Part shown: piece by piece, positions 1 to 7,861 of the stretch | Layout of the letters: the number at the start of each line of letters is the position of its first letter | How positions within the stretch are numbered: the first letter of the stretch is position 1 | Notes under the pieces: generated by a model | What the model was told of the DNA's origin: nothing | The model's input: only the letters and a program-made list of their open reading frames with translations | Database searches by the model: none | Source of the DNA: Spirogloea muscicola | Taxonomy: Eukaryota > Streptophyta > Zygnematophyceae > Spirogloeales > Spirogloeaceae | Assembly: GCA_009602725.1 (NCBI GenBank) | Contig: WELB01000205.1 | Coordinates: forward strand, 52,922 to 64,198 | DNA: 11,277 nucleotides | Direction: 5' to 3' | Position numbers and translations under genes: made by a program

Positions 1-545
1 CGCCACACCATCGCCCGGCGCTTCCATGGGGAGCCGGTACCTGAGCCCACGAGCCCGCGGCGTTGAAGTCGGCTGGCTTGCCGCGTCTGCGGGACACAGC
101 CCGCCGCGCAAGCCTAGCCAATAGGTCAAGCCAAATGCAGAGCCCTCGCTGCTGCCTCTGGCTCTGGCCAGGGGACCCACTTCCAGGAGCCCAGCATCTC
201 TGATCTGCGGCTGCTTAGCAGGGGTTACTGAGTGTCTCGTAGCAGCTTTGTTTCTGTTACTTAGCGCTTCCCTTGGCCCCCTTCTCGTACTCTGTTCATT
301 CTTTTTCGGGCTGGTTGTTCCAGCCCCTATTCTCAATGGGCGAGCACTTTCTTCTTTCACTGGCCCCTTCGAAGTTCGTTCTTCTTTCTGGGCTGGCCAC
401 TCAAAGCCATCGCCCTCTACTAGAAGCATCTTACTTCTTATTCTGCACTGGTCTTTGTCTGACCAATGTATTGACTTGCATTTGGCCACCCTTCCATGTC
501 ATGTGCACGGTGTGCGTGCACCGCGCGCCTTCTCTCTTCCGGTTC
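1..545 (+). mobile_element. Decayed 3' end of a LINE-like retroelement (copy A)
   Basis: This stretch matches the better preserved copy at 6131-7213 in the same orientation and order. Bases 1-38 match 6131-6168 and still read in frame as the retroelement protein tail (HTIARR-HGEP). Bases 137-234 match 6269-6366 with about six mismatches in 98, by direct counting. The intervening part of the coding tail (the equivalent of 6169-6268) is missing and replaced by unrelated sequence. Downstream, a 22-base block at 334-355 equals 6950-6971, and 518-535 equals 7196-7213. No intact reading frame remains. The element probably continues left of the window. The family is inferred from copy B; the right boundary at about 545 is approximate. 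Confidence 0.6.
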
Positions 546-964
546 TTTAATATACAACAGCCCTCGCCCCTGATTTGTTCTGCTTGTTCAAAAGGAAGCC
601 ACTGCTGTCCCTCCGTTTCCTTGCCTCTCCCGCTGCGACGACGGGGCTGCGCCGCTCGTCTTTGCGGCGACGGCGGTCGCCGCCCTGAAGCCTGCACCCC
701 GCAGGGCCCACCGCAAGGAACCCACCCGGCGGGACGGCGAGGGCCTGGCCAGCAACGGCCGCCGTCGGCTCCGTCGCCAGCTCCCATCGTGCCTCTGGCT
801 CGTCGGCCATCGATCGTCGTCCGAGGCCTCCAGCCGGGAGTGCGTTGCGAAAGGCAGGCCGGAGGCTCTTTAGAAGGCCAGACCGTGGACGCGATCGTGG
901 GCTCCCTCCCGCCTGAGGCGCGGCGGCGGCAGGGCGGCGGCGACCGCCGCCGCCGTGGGCAGCC
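546..964 (+). promoter_or_regulatory. Probable ITPA promoter and 5' leader (GC-rich island)
   Basis: About 420 bases separate the retroelement debris from the ITPA start codon. From about 640 the sequence becomes strongly GC-rich with many CpG steps, typical of algal promoter islands. I see no clear TATA or CCAAT box. A perfect 9-bp GC stem (933-941 with 946-954, loop 942-945) ends ten bases before the ATG. Open frames here are explained by the GC bias and do not look like proteins. The promoter role is inferred from position and composition. Confidence 0.4.
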
Positions 965-3015
965 ATGGCGGTGCCGCAGCGGTGGGTGATGCAGCTCTCG
1001 AAGCCCGTGACGTTCGTGACGGGGAACGCCAACAAGCTGCGGGAGGTGGAGATGATCCTCGGCGACTCCATCCCCTTCCGCAGTCTGAAGCTGGACCGTG
1101 AGCCCCCTCCTTGTGTAGGCCCTCCTGCTCCTGGCTCAAACAGGGCTCCGGCGTGTCGAGGGCCGCAATGCCGTGGCGTCATGCCGCTGACCTTTACCCC
1201 TGCTTCTTGCAGTGCCGGAGCTGCAGGGCGAGCCTGAGGAAATCAGCATGGCCAAGGCGCGGATAGCTGCCAAGCAGGTGACACACTTGACAATTGCTCC
1301 GTTATGACCACCGATACGCTCCAATATAAAGCCAGAGGCCCTGTGTGCTCCGACATGAGAGGCAGCTTCAGACTCTGTCTTTCCCTACTTTCCTGTGACA
1401 GCCCTGGCAAGGGAGGCACCTTGTTGTTGGGTCGTACCGCTGATGCTGCCTCTTACAGCCGTGCTTGGCAGCTCAATGGCCCAGTGCTGGTGGAAGACAC
1501 GTGCCTTTGCTTCAATGCCCTCAACGGCCTGCCAGGTCAAATCAATCTCTCAGAGGATACGACAAAAGCTGCCTAGGGGGCGTGTGCTCTGGCCAGTGGT
1601 TGCAGGATACGACCATCTTGCATAAGCCTCCTGGTGTCATGCTTAATGATCTGCTGCTGACTCCTGACCAGGTCGTGCATTCTTGGTCATCGTTTGGTCT
1701 GTTAAGCGGGCGACTAAGTCACTGTCAGCTTGCAGTCTGAGGACCAACGCAATGACATTTTGTCACGCTCATGCATGCAGGCCCTTATGTGTAAGGTCCC
1801 TCCCACTCTGAGCAGCATACATTGATCGGTGGCGTTTTCAGCAATAGTAGCACTGTCTTGGCAGCCCTCCTGTGTCAAGCTGATGGTGCACAAAAAACAG
1901 CAAAATTATCCAGCCGCGGTCTGCATAAGAAGTGATCATCCACAGCAGGGACGAGTAAGGCGAGCTTGGTGCGTCCATATAGTCCGGCTTCTTGTCCTGG
2001 TGGTGGGTCCCAGATACTATCTGTATCTGACATCTGTCTGAGAGATTGGTGGTGATTGCATGTACAACCCTCCTCTCTCTGACAGGAAGTGGTTTCTACA
2101 AAAGACTGGCCACAAAGGTGCAGATTGCCTGCCCCTCTCCCAGCGTCCTGCCACATCCATGGAAAAAGTCCTGTGCACACAGAGTCTGAAGCGCTCTTGA
2201 AAGTCAGTGGGCAATGTTACGTTGATTTACCACAGCGTCATGCTGTGGTATAGTCTCTCCTTTTGGGATGTTCAGATCGTGCCCGGGGTAACCTTCAAAT
2301 GGGAGCTTATAGGATCATATACTGCTTGGATGAGGCTGATCAGCACTGTTCATGCAGGTTTGAACAATCTTCTGGCAGCCTATGAAGACAAGTCTGCATA
2401 CGCGCTATGCGTCTTCTCATTGGCGCTGGGGCCGGATGAAGATCCTGTTACGTTCAGTGGTCGAACAGAGGTACTGCGCGCATGCTGATTAGAGATAGCA
2501 GTATCTTCTTCACTGTGTTGCCAATGACGAGGCACATATGTGCTCCAACTGCTCTCCAGCAGCAACAGATGTGTGGCATGTCTGCAAGTATTGTGTAGCT
2601 GGCTATTTTCTACTTCTGTAACCTGCATAACTTCCACACCTTTTTGGTGCTTGTTGTAGCTTTGCATTCCTCTAAGTCCGTAGCATTTGCCTGCAGGGGA
2701 TCATTGTACCAGCTCGAGGGGATAACAACTTTGGCTGGGATCCTGTCTTTCAACCTGATGGTTATGATGTCACGTATGTGACATAATCAGCCCACCTAGT
2801 GTGGCCAAACGAGTTGGCTTGTATAATGTATGTGTTGTCAGACGTATCCTTGGGCCGGGATACCGGCTAAGAGCTGACTTAAGGCGACTATTGACAGGTT
2901 TGCGGAGATGCCCAAGGACGAGAAAAACCGGATCTCACATCGCAGGAGAGCACTGGACAAAGTTCGTGCTTACTTTTACGAGCAAGACTATGCTCCAATA
3001 CCAGCTAATGCCTGA
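965..3015 (+). CDS. ITPA: Inosine triphosphate pyrophosphatase, eight exons
   Basis: This enzyme of the HAM1/ITPA family hydrolyses ITP, dITP and XTP to the monophosphate plus pyrophosphate, keeping deaminated purines out of RNA and DNA; it is usually cytosolic and dimeric. I join exons 965-1097, 1213-1277, 1472-1535, 1781-1790, 2086-2117, 2358-2470, 2697-2773 and 2898-3015. Every intron is GT-AG, all phases match, and the 612 bases give 203 residues; human ITPA has 194. Family motifs appear in order: TGNANK (residues 19-24), GEPEEIS (50-56), [11 protein letters not shown] (73-83), EDKSAYALC (111-119), [12 protein letters not shown] (151-162), [14 protein letters not shown] (167-180). The start ATG has a good context (gccATGG) and leaves a short N-terminal extension; Met9 is an alternative start. 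The fourth exon is only 10 bases. The gene appears intact and functional. No plus-strand UGUAA signal is visible soon after the stop, so its 3' end is unknown. Confidence 0.96.
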
Positions 3016-3052
3016 TGAAGCTGACGAGGTGTGATGGACGGGCTCATCTCTC

Positions 3053-3057
3053 TTACA
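3053..3057 (-). terminator. UGUAA polyadenylation signal
   Basis: The minus strand reads TGTAA (plus strand ttaca). UGUAA is the known polyadenylation signal of chlorophyte algae. It falls 62 bases beyond the stop of the small minus-strand ORF and 38 bases beyond the convergent ITPA stop, so the two 3' ends probably meet or overlap here. Confidence 0.4.
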
Positions 3058-3118
3058 GTGCCATGACAGAAGTGTGCTTGTCCTTATTGAAGAATGACTT
3101 CGACTGACAACGTGCTGT

Positions 3119-3367
3119 TTACTTGCTATTGAATGTGTACTGGTACTGGTCCAGAAAGTGCTCGTCAGCACTCAAGCTCCGTTCAGATGTGAGTAAGCTC
3201 AGCACCTCGGATTCTCTGGCCGTCACTGGCGAAAGTGAAGCAGGCCACCATGCTAGCGGACGTTGCCCATAGTAGATGCTGTGCACTGAAGTTGTTCTTC
3301 CAAGAGGGGGCAATAGCTGTGAAAAGGCAGCCCTAAAGGACTTGACAAGGGCCAATCTGGCCGCCAT
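3119..3367 (-). CDS. Small unrecognised protein with a mitochondrial-presequence-like N terminus
   Basis: This 82-residue open frame starts at an ATG in good context (gccATGG) and ends at TAA. A polyadenylation-like TGTAA lies about 60 bases further on (3053-3057). The first 25 residues (MAARLALVKSFRAAF and on) contain Arg, Lys, Ser and hydrophobic residues but no Asp or Glu, like an amphipathic mitochondrial presequence. The C-terminal third is acidic and polar (SADEHFLDQYQY). An in-frame ATG at 3424 would add 19 residues (MACTSTPSPAP...), giving 101. The gene lies tail to tail with ITPA, whose stop is at 3015. I do not recognise the family. An intron could be hidden inside, or the frame could be chance. 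Start context, presequence-like composition and the signal together make it a reasonable candidate. Confidence 0.4.
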   Translation of the reverse strand: MAARLALVKSFRAAFSQLLPPLGRTTSVHSIYYGQRPLAWWPASLSPVTARESEVLSLLTSERSLSADEHFLDQYQYTFNSK

Positions 3368-3560
3368 GGCTGTGCATCCGCCCGTCAGGGCTGGCGCTGG
3401 GGATGGCGTGCTTGTGCACGCCATCCTGTGTGCTAGGTCCGACCAGGCTCCAACCAATCGGGCGCTGCTGCGGTCCAGGACCAGGCCATGGCCTGGTTGC
3501 CCTGCTCTGATCTGCGCTGCATTTAGGCTGCCGGCCCATTGGGTCGCCGTTGTTTGACCC
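3368..3560. promoter_or_regulatory. Probable promoter of the small minus-strand gene, with CCAAT box and dyads
   Basis: A CCAAT pentamer sits at 3454-3458, roughly 30-90 bases upstream of the two possible minus-strand start codons. A perfect 11-bp inverted repeat with a TTGT loop spans 3401-3426 and covers the upstream ATG. A perfect 18-bp palindrome centred on CCATGG spans 3480-3497. A promoter here could also fire rightwards toward the 4017-4756 candidate. These elements are seen directly; the regulatory role is inferred. Confidence 0.3.
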
Positions 3561-4016
3561 CATGAAGGAGGCAGGAGCATGCACTCTGGCCCACTAGGTG
3601 GGCCGGATACCTCTGCTTGCCGTCGCACCGTCTTCTTTTGCATCAACAGCAACCCTCCGCGCTCTTGCAGTGCGTTGTCACAGGCTCATGCAACCTCTGT
3701 GTCATATTGAAGCAAGACATGGCCGCATGTTTTAGACGTCATATCTGGCATCAAGTGGCATCAACACGAGCAATATTACTAGGTCATGCGCAGTGACTTT
3801 CCCAGCGCGAATGCATTCGTCCAACTTAAAGATCCAGCCACTTGCTCTGTGCTCCACGCTGTCAATGTTTTCCTATCCTATGAATCAACTACGCGCACAT
3901 TGCCCTCCTACACCTTTGCCCTCCATTGCCAAGAACGAAGGCATGTGATCTGCCTGATCCTTACTCATAGCCTGTTTGGCTGAGGGAGTTGCCAGGAGTT
4001 GTAGTAGCCCAGGAAG
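3561..4016. other. Region without a resolved gene
   Basis: I see no recognisable protein here. Two short plus-strand frames are worth recording. One runs from ATG 3719 to 3796 and reads MAACFRRHIWHQV, basic and free of acidic residues like an organelle presequence. The other runs from ATG 3786 to 3983 and begins MRSDFPSANAFVQLKD. Either could be a 5' exon of the candidate at 4017-4756, but neither joins to it in phase with splice sites I trust. Confidence 0.3.
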
Positions 4017-4756
4017 ATGCCGAGTGAACAGCAAGCATTGCAGTTGGCAGTGGATGAGATGATGTGTGAATTAGTCATATATGTGAGCGCCAAGCAGTGC
4101 TGATACCGCCCACTGGGTGTTCAGGTGGTTGTGAGCAAGTTCCCCCGTATTTACCCGAGCCTTGTGCACGTTAGCCTCGTGCCGCGCAGTACATGTGCCT
4201 CTATCGTTTCATTCCTCTCTGTCCAGGCTCGTCCGGGTGGCCTCGGATGCGCCTGGCGACATGCCTAGCACTAGGACGCGCTCGACACCATGGCGCCTTT
4301 GAAACAGCCTGTGAAACCCTCATCGGGCACGCTCCTCACGGGGCGGGCCTTGAGGCAATGTTAATGCACTCTGGAGAGGGGTTGGCACGAAGGAGCACTG
4401 CAATTATAGGGCAGAGACCAAATTGATGTGGGGTCACTGAAGCCCTATGAGAGGCGCAGCCCTGCGGCTGCCTGCTGGCCGCAGACCGCCGCCGTGCCGC
4501 CTATTGCCTTGCTGAGGATATCGTGCTGGCGTCGCGCTTGGAGCAAGTCTGCCGCGAGAGCCCAGGAGGTGGAGCGGCCGCCGAGCGGCACCTATGTACA
4601 AGTATACAGCGTACACCAAGACAGATAGACAGATATTCTACCCAGACTTCAACAGCTTTAGTGACTCCCTGACGTCACTTGGATCTTGGCGAGCATTGCA
4701 TGGCTCCAGCTCCTGCCGCAATATACAATCTCGCGTATGATCGACTTGCTAAGTAA
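4017..4756 (+). CDS. Unresolved candidate spliced gene, product unknown
   Basis: Several stretches look coding, but I cannot assemble one complete protein. Bases 4017-4082 read MPSEQQALQLAVDEMM and on, up to a strong GTGAGC donor at 4083. A good acceptor with a pyrimidine tract ends at 4226. Another stretch, about 4460-4595, reads LAADRRRAAYCLAEDIVLAS and on, an amphipathic-helix pattern. Splicing from a GTACAA donor at 4596 to an acceptor ending at 4709 is in phase and leads to PAAIYNLAYDRLAK and a TAA at 4754-4756. A TGTAA signal follows at 4874-4878. A competing frame across the last exon (stop 4866-4868) is also open. I do not recognise any family, and the middle exons do not connect with confidence. 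Confidence 0.22.
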
Positions 4757-4873
4757 AGAGGCTGTTGGCAGCCGCACACGCGCTCCGGGCTTGCCAAAGT
4801 GGACTTACTGCGGCTGCCGCCTCTCCACGTTCATGACTGCCCTCGCAACCGCCTTCACCTCGCGCTAGTGTCC

Positions 4874-4878
4874 ATGTA
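4874..4878 (+). terminator. Possible UGUAA polyadenylation signal
   Basis: TGTAA on the plus strand, about 118 bases after the TAA that would end the candidate gene at 4017-4756. Plus-strand TGTAA is rare in this window; the others lie inside ITPA introns (1789, 2617) or at 5441 and 7872 away from plus-strand genes. That makes this one suggestive. Confidence 0.28.
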
Positions 4879-5665
4879 ATGTAGACCCCAACCAGATTTG
4901 ATGGATCTGGCTTGTACTAAACCAGGACCCATCTGCATGATGCTAGAATAGCATGAAACCCAGGGCTATTGCCAAGGGCGACTTGCACAGCACAGGTTGT
5001 CAAAATTTGACTCCTTGCAGCAAGGTTTTAGTCCTGAGCAAATCAGGACATACGCTTGAGGCTCTTGGTACTTGAGGCTTCCGAAGAGCTTCGCAGGCAC
5101 CGGATTTGCAACTCGTAAGGCAGCTTTGGCGCCAAGAGCTGATCACTAACCTGCAAGCTGTCCTTAGTGATCTAGAGAGTGACGAGCTACACGCAGCGAA
5201 CGGGGTAATGTAGAGGCTAGTGAGACTCGAGCATCAAGACAGTGCGTGACTGAGTGGTCAAGAACTTGAGTGGGAAAGTACGAAGGCAAGCAAACCTGGA
5301 GATGTACATCACCTGCTGCTAAGCTGACCCGCTCAATGACTACAGTTCGGCAATAAGCGGTCGCTAATGGATGCTCGACTACCAGCGTAACTTTCCTACA
5401 CGATTCACGGAAGGCTGTAGAGAGAAGCAGTGAGGTGGAGGCTGTAACGCGACGCACCCAGTGGCACGCGCGTGCAACCCTGGGGTGTCCTGTAGCGGTC
5501 GTCCGGTCTTGTGTTTCTTTATGCAGGTCGTTTTGGTGTGCTTGGACTTTCAACAGGAGCAAACCAGAGGCGGGCCGTTCACAGCCACCGCCGTCTTCAA
5601 ACAAGGCACGTCTCTGACGGTGGGTAGCAGTGCCCACAGCAACGACCGGATCCTGAGGATCGTGA
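4879..5665. other. Intergenic or retroelement-upstream sequence
   Basis: No gene is recognised. Bases 5278-5385 are a repeat related to 11062-11167. Bases 5461-5820 are open in one plus-strand frame that includes VVLVCLDFQQEQTRGG after a TATGCAG acceptor-like site near 5528. This could be an exon or a frameshifted upstream part of the retroelement. A long minus-strand open frame across 5164-6030 looks like the antisense shadow of the retroelement. Confidence 0.3.
5278..5385. repeat. Dispersed repeat, left copy
   Basis: This stretch aligns over about 107 bases with 11062-11167 in the same orientation. The shared core tgacccgctcaat is identical (5325-5337 and 11108-11120). In one plus-strand frame both start VxRQAxLx and later read LTRSxTT, but this copy carries a one-base length change and a stop, so it is not a working gene. 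The family is unknown. Confidence 0.5.
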
Positions 5666-6367
5666 GAGCCGCATCGAGCTGCCTCGGGGGGATCCGGCCG
5701 AGCCGGGGGAGCTGGCTGGTCATGTCTGCGCTGTTCGCACGGCGGAGAGCGGACAGCGGCCCACGACCGCCTCCGGGATGCTATGCATGGCATCCTGGTG
5801 GAGGCAGGCTTCTCGCTTGAAGCGGAGCACTCAGCCGTCATGCGGCTCCAGCGAAGGGCCGCAGGTCTCCACGCACGTCGTGTAGACCTTGTGGCCACCC
5901 CACAAGCCGGTGGGCCACGTCTTATCCTGGACGTGGTGACTACCGACTGATACGACCGCTCACACCCAGCCCAATGTGCCATCAAGGCTGGGTACGCGGT
6001 CGCCTGCGCCGCCCTGGCAAAAGAGCTCAAAGATGCTGATCATCCGCAGGACGACGAGTTCTTCCCGCTGGCAATTGACACCCATGGGGCGCTGGGTGCT
6101 CGGTGGCTCGCGCTGCTCAACCAGCTCGCCTGCCACGCCATCGCCCGTCGCGACCATGGGGAGCCGGTGGACTTTCCTGCAGCCGGGTCGCTAGCGCAGG
6201 TGTACCGAATGCGCTTGGCCGTCTCGCTGCAGCGGTCGATGGCCCGCGCGCGCTGCACCTGCGGGCCGGCAGAGCCCTCGCTGCTGCCTCTGGCTCTGGC
6301 CAGGGGACCCACTTCCAGGAGCCTGGCATCTCTGACCTGCGACTGGTCAGCAGGGGTTACTGAGTGA
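5666..6367 (+). pseudogene. C-terminal part of a retroelement protein (LINE with restriction-like endonuclease), copy B
   Basis: One frame is open across about 234 codons except for a TGA at 5948-5950. In order it shows a CxxC...E..TxxH cluster at 5723-5765 (CLRCSHGGERTAAH), then HDRLRDAMHGIL. A restriction-like-endonuclease-like segment follows, with RVDLVATP (Asp at 5885) and LILDVV (Asp at 5930). A tail reads FFPLAIDTHGALGARWLALL, and the frame ends at TGA 6365-6367. A zinc finger followed by a PD-(D/E)XK-like nuclease and a tail with PLAI-x-THG-x-LG is what I recall of the C termini of R2-type and algal LINE proteins. The reverse transcriptase is absent: stops at 5654 and 5663 close the frame upstream. 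This is a truncated, dead copy, as expected from target-primed insertion. The family assignment is from memory of the pattern and was not searched. Confidence 0.5.
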
Positions 6368-7230
6368 TTCGTACGTTCGTCTGCTGGGTGTCTTGTTGTG
6401 GAAAAAGGGGCTTCGTCGATCGGGATCTCGGAGTATCGCGGCAAGAGCGGGGCCGGACTTGTGGGCCTGTGGCGCGAGATCGCGCGCCGCCGAATCTGCC
6501 CGGCCGCCGCCGTGGGCTGAACGGGAGCGCTGACGGGGCGCACCGGCCCACGTGCTACGAGTGTGGCACGTGGGGCTCCCGGGCCGCGCATGTGCGCGCA
6601 CGTTGCCGTCGGCTTGGCCACGTGCCGCCGGCACTACACGACAGGCGGCGGCCGGCGCCGGGGGGCCCGCTTGCCGGCCCCCCCTGCTGCCGCGCCCACT
6701 GGCCGGGTGGTCCACTGCCGTCAGCGTCAGCCGGCGGCGCGGGGGAGCCGGTGACCGGAGCGGGGCCGGCACGAAGGTGCAGCGCGCGGGCCATAGACCT
6801 CTGCAGCGAGACGGCCAGGCGCATACGATACACTTGCGCCAGCGGCCCGGCTGCAGGAAAGTCCACCCGGAGAGGGCGATGGCTGTCATTGGCCAGCCTT
6901 CGGAAGAGCGAATGAACCAAGTTCGAGGGGCCCAGAGGAGTGCTAATAGCAATGGGCGAGCACTTTCTTCTAAAAGCACACAGCGACTCTCAAGTGGCCA
7001 GTGGGGGAGCATGAAACCCGACACGCACATGGCTCCTTGCCGTGGCTGTGGCTTTCCGGCTCTCCTTTGGCCCTTGTTCAGCCTGTGGGCTGGCTTGTTT
7101 GCTAGCTTTATGACAGCCCTCGCCCTCTGCGGGAGAGCTGCTTCTTCTTGTCCTGGTCCTACAGTGTACTGCCTGTTTCATTTGCCTGTTCAAGCGCACC
7201 GCGCGCCTTCTCTACCTCTTTCTTAGCTTG
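6131..7230 (+). mobile_element. Retroelement 3' end and non-coding tail (copy B)
   Basis: This is the collinear counterpart of copy A: 6131-6168, 6269-6366, 6950-6971 and 7196-7213 match 1-38, 137-234, 334-355 and 518-535 in order. Copy B is longer because it holds a GC-rich stretch (about 6470-6770) and an inverted fragment (6775-6865) that copy A lacks. Long open frames on both strands here follow from the GC bias and the inverted repeat. The right boundary at about 7230 is approximate. Confidence 0.5.
6775..6865 (-). repeat. Inverted copy of the retroelement tail
   Basis: Its reverse complement matches 6168-6260 closely. Read on the minus strand it gives VDFPAAGPLAQVYRMRLAVS, against VDFPAAGSLAQVYRMRLAVS on the plus strand at 6168. 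The two form a tail-to-tail inverted repeat with about 515 bases between the arms, which could fold back in a transcript. It may be a separate inverted insertion or a rearrangement of copy B. Confidence 0.75.
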
Positions 7231-7861
7231 GGTTTGTCACCGTTACTTATCACATGCCACAGCCGTCCTCCAGCCAGGAATCAGCAATCAATATTCAGCT
7301 ACTTTCACTTCTAGCGGGGCCTCCAAGACCCCCTCGGGTTGCTGTACCGTCAATTGCACGGCTTCTGAGCCCAATGGCGGCAATGCGGGCATGCTACAGC
7401 ACACTTCTAGCTCGCTTGAGGATCACAAGCAGCTCCGACTGCTAAGCTACAGAGCTGGACTTTGTACAGCAGAATGGCTGCAGAGGCCATCGTGGAGGCC
7501 GATTAGTGCTGCCACTGCAGGCATGTATGACCGCAGCGCGCAAATTGGAAATTTGGACATCCTTTGTACATACAATTGCCTTATTTTACGACCAAAAGGC
7601 CTCAACCAAGCCAAGTGGCAACTACAAGATGCTAAGCTAAGGTGTCCCACCTAACAGCTATTTGCACTTCATCAGCTTGTCCACCTTAACATCCGGCGGT
7701 AGTGCTAGACAGAAGCTGGTTAGGATCTAGCTCACTCATGCATCCTTGTATCTCCCTTTCCTTTCTGTTCTGAAAGCTTTGTCGTGAAATGAAGGTGCTC
7801 TCGCTGCTTAGCTTGGCAACTCCTGTCGCTAGACGAGCTCAAAGCCTGCACATTGAGCACT
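7231..7861. other. Region without a resolved gene
   Basis: Open frames on both strands (for example 7148-7654 plus) have no motif I recognise and no supporting splice or polyadenylation context. The stretch lies downstream of the bHLH gene on its strand, so part of it is probably that gene's 3' untranslated region. I find no minus-strand TGTAA here. Confidence 0.35.

Noticed and set aside
273-1182. Plus- and minus-strand open frames upstream of and across ITPA exon 1
   Set aside because: They cover retroelement tail and GC-rich leader, end in Arg/Gly/Ala-rich low complexity, and conflict with the well supported ITPA exon 1.
1304-2667. Several open frames within the ITPA gene
   Set aside because: They run through introns; only the pieces listed as exons match the ITPA family.
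5164-6030. Long minus-strand open frame of 288 codons
   Set aside because: It lies antisense to the retroelement frame, is rich in Arg/Ser/Pro/Ala from GC-biased antisense codons, and shows no domain. It is best explained as a shadow.
6347-7030. Long overlapping open frames on both strands
   Set aside because: They run through GC-rich sequence and an inverted repeat; recognisable residues are only the retroelement tail. I treat them as debris, not genes.
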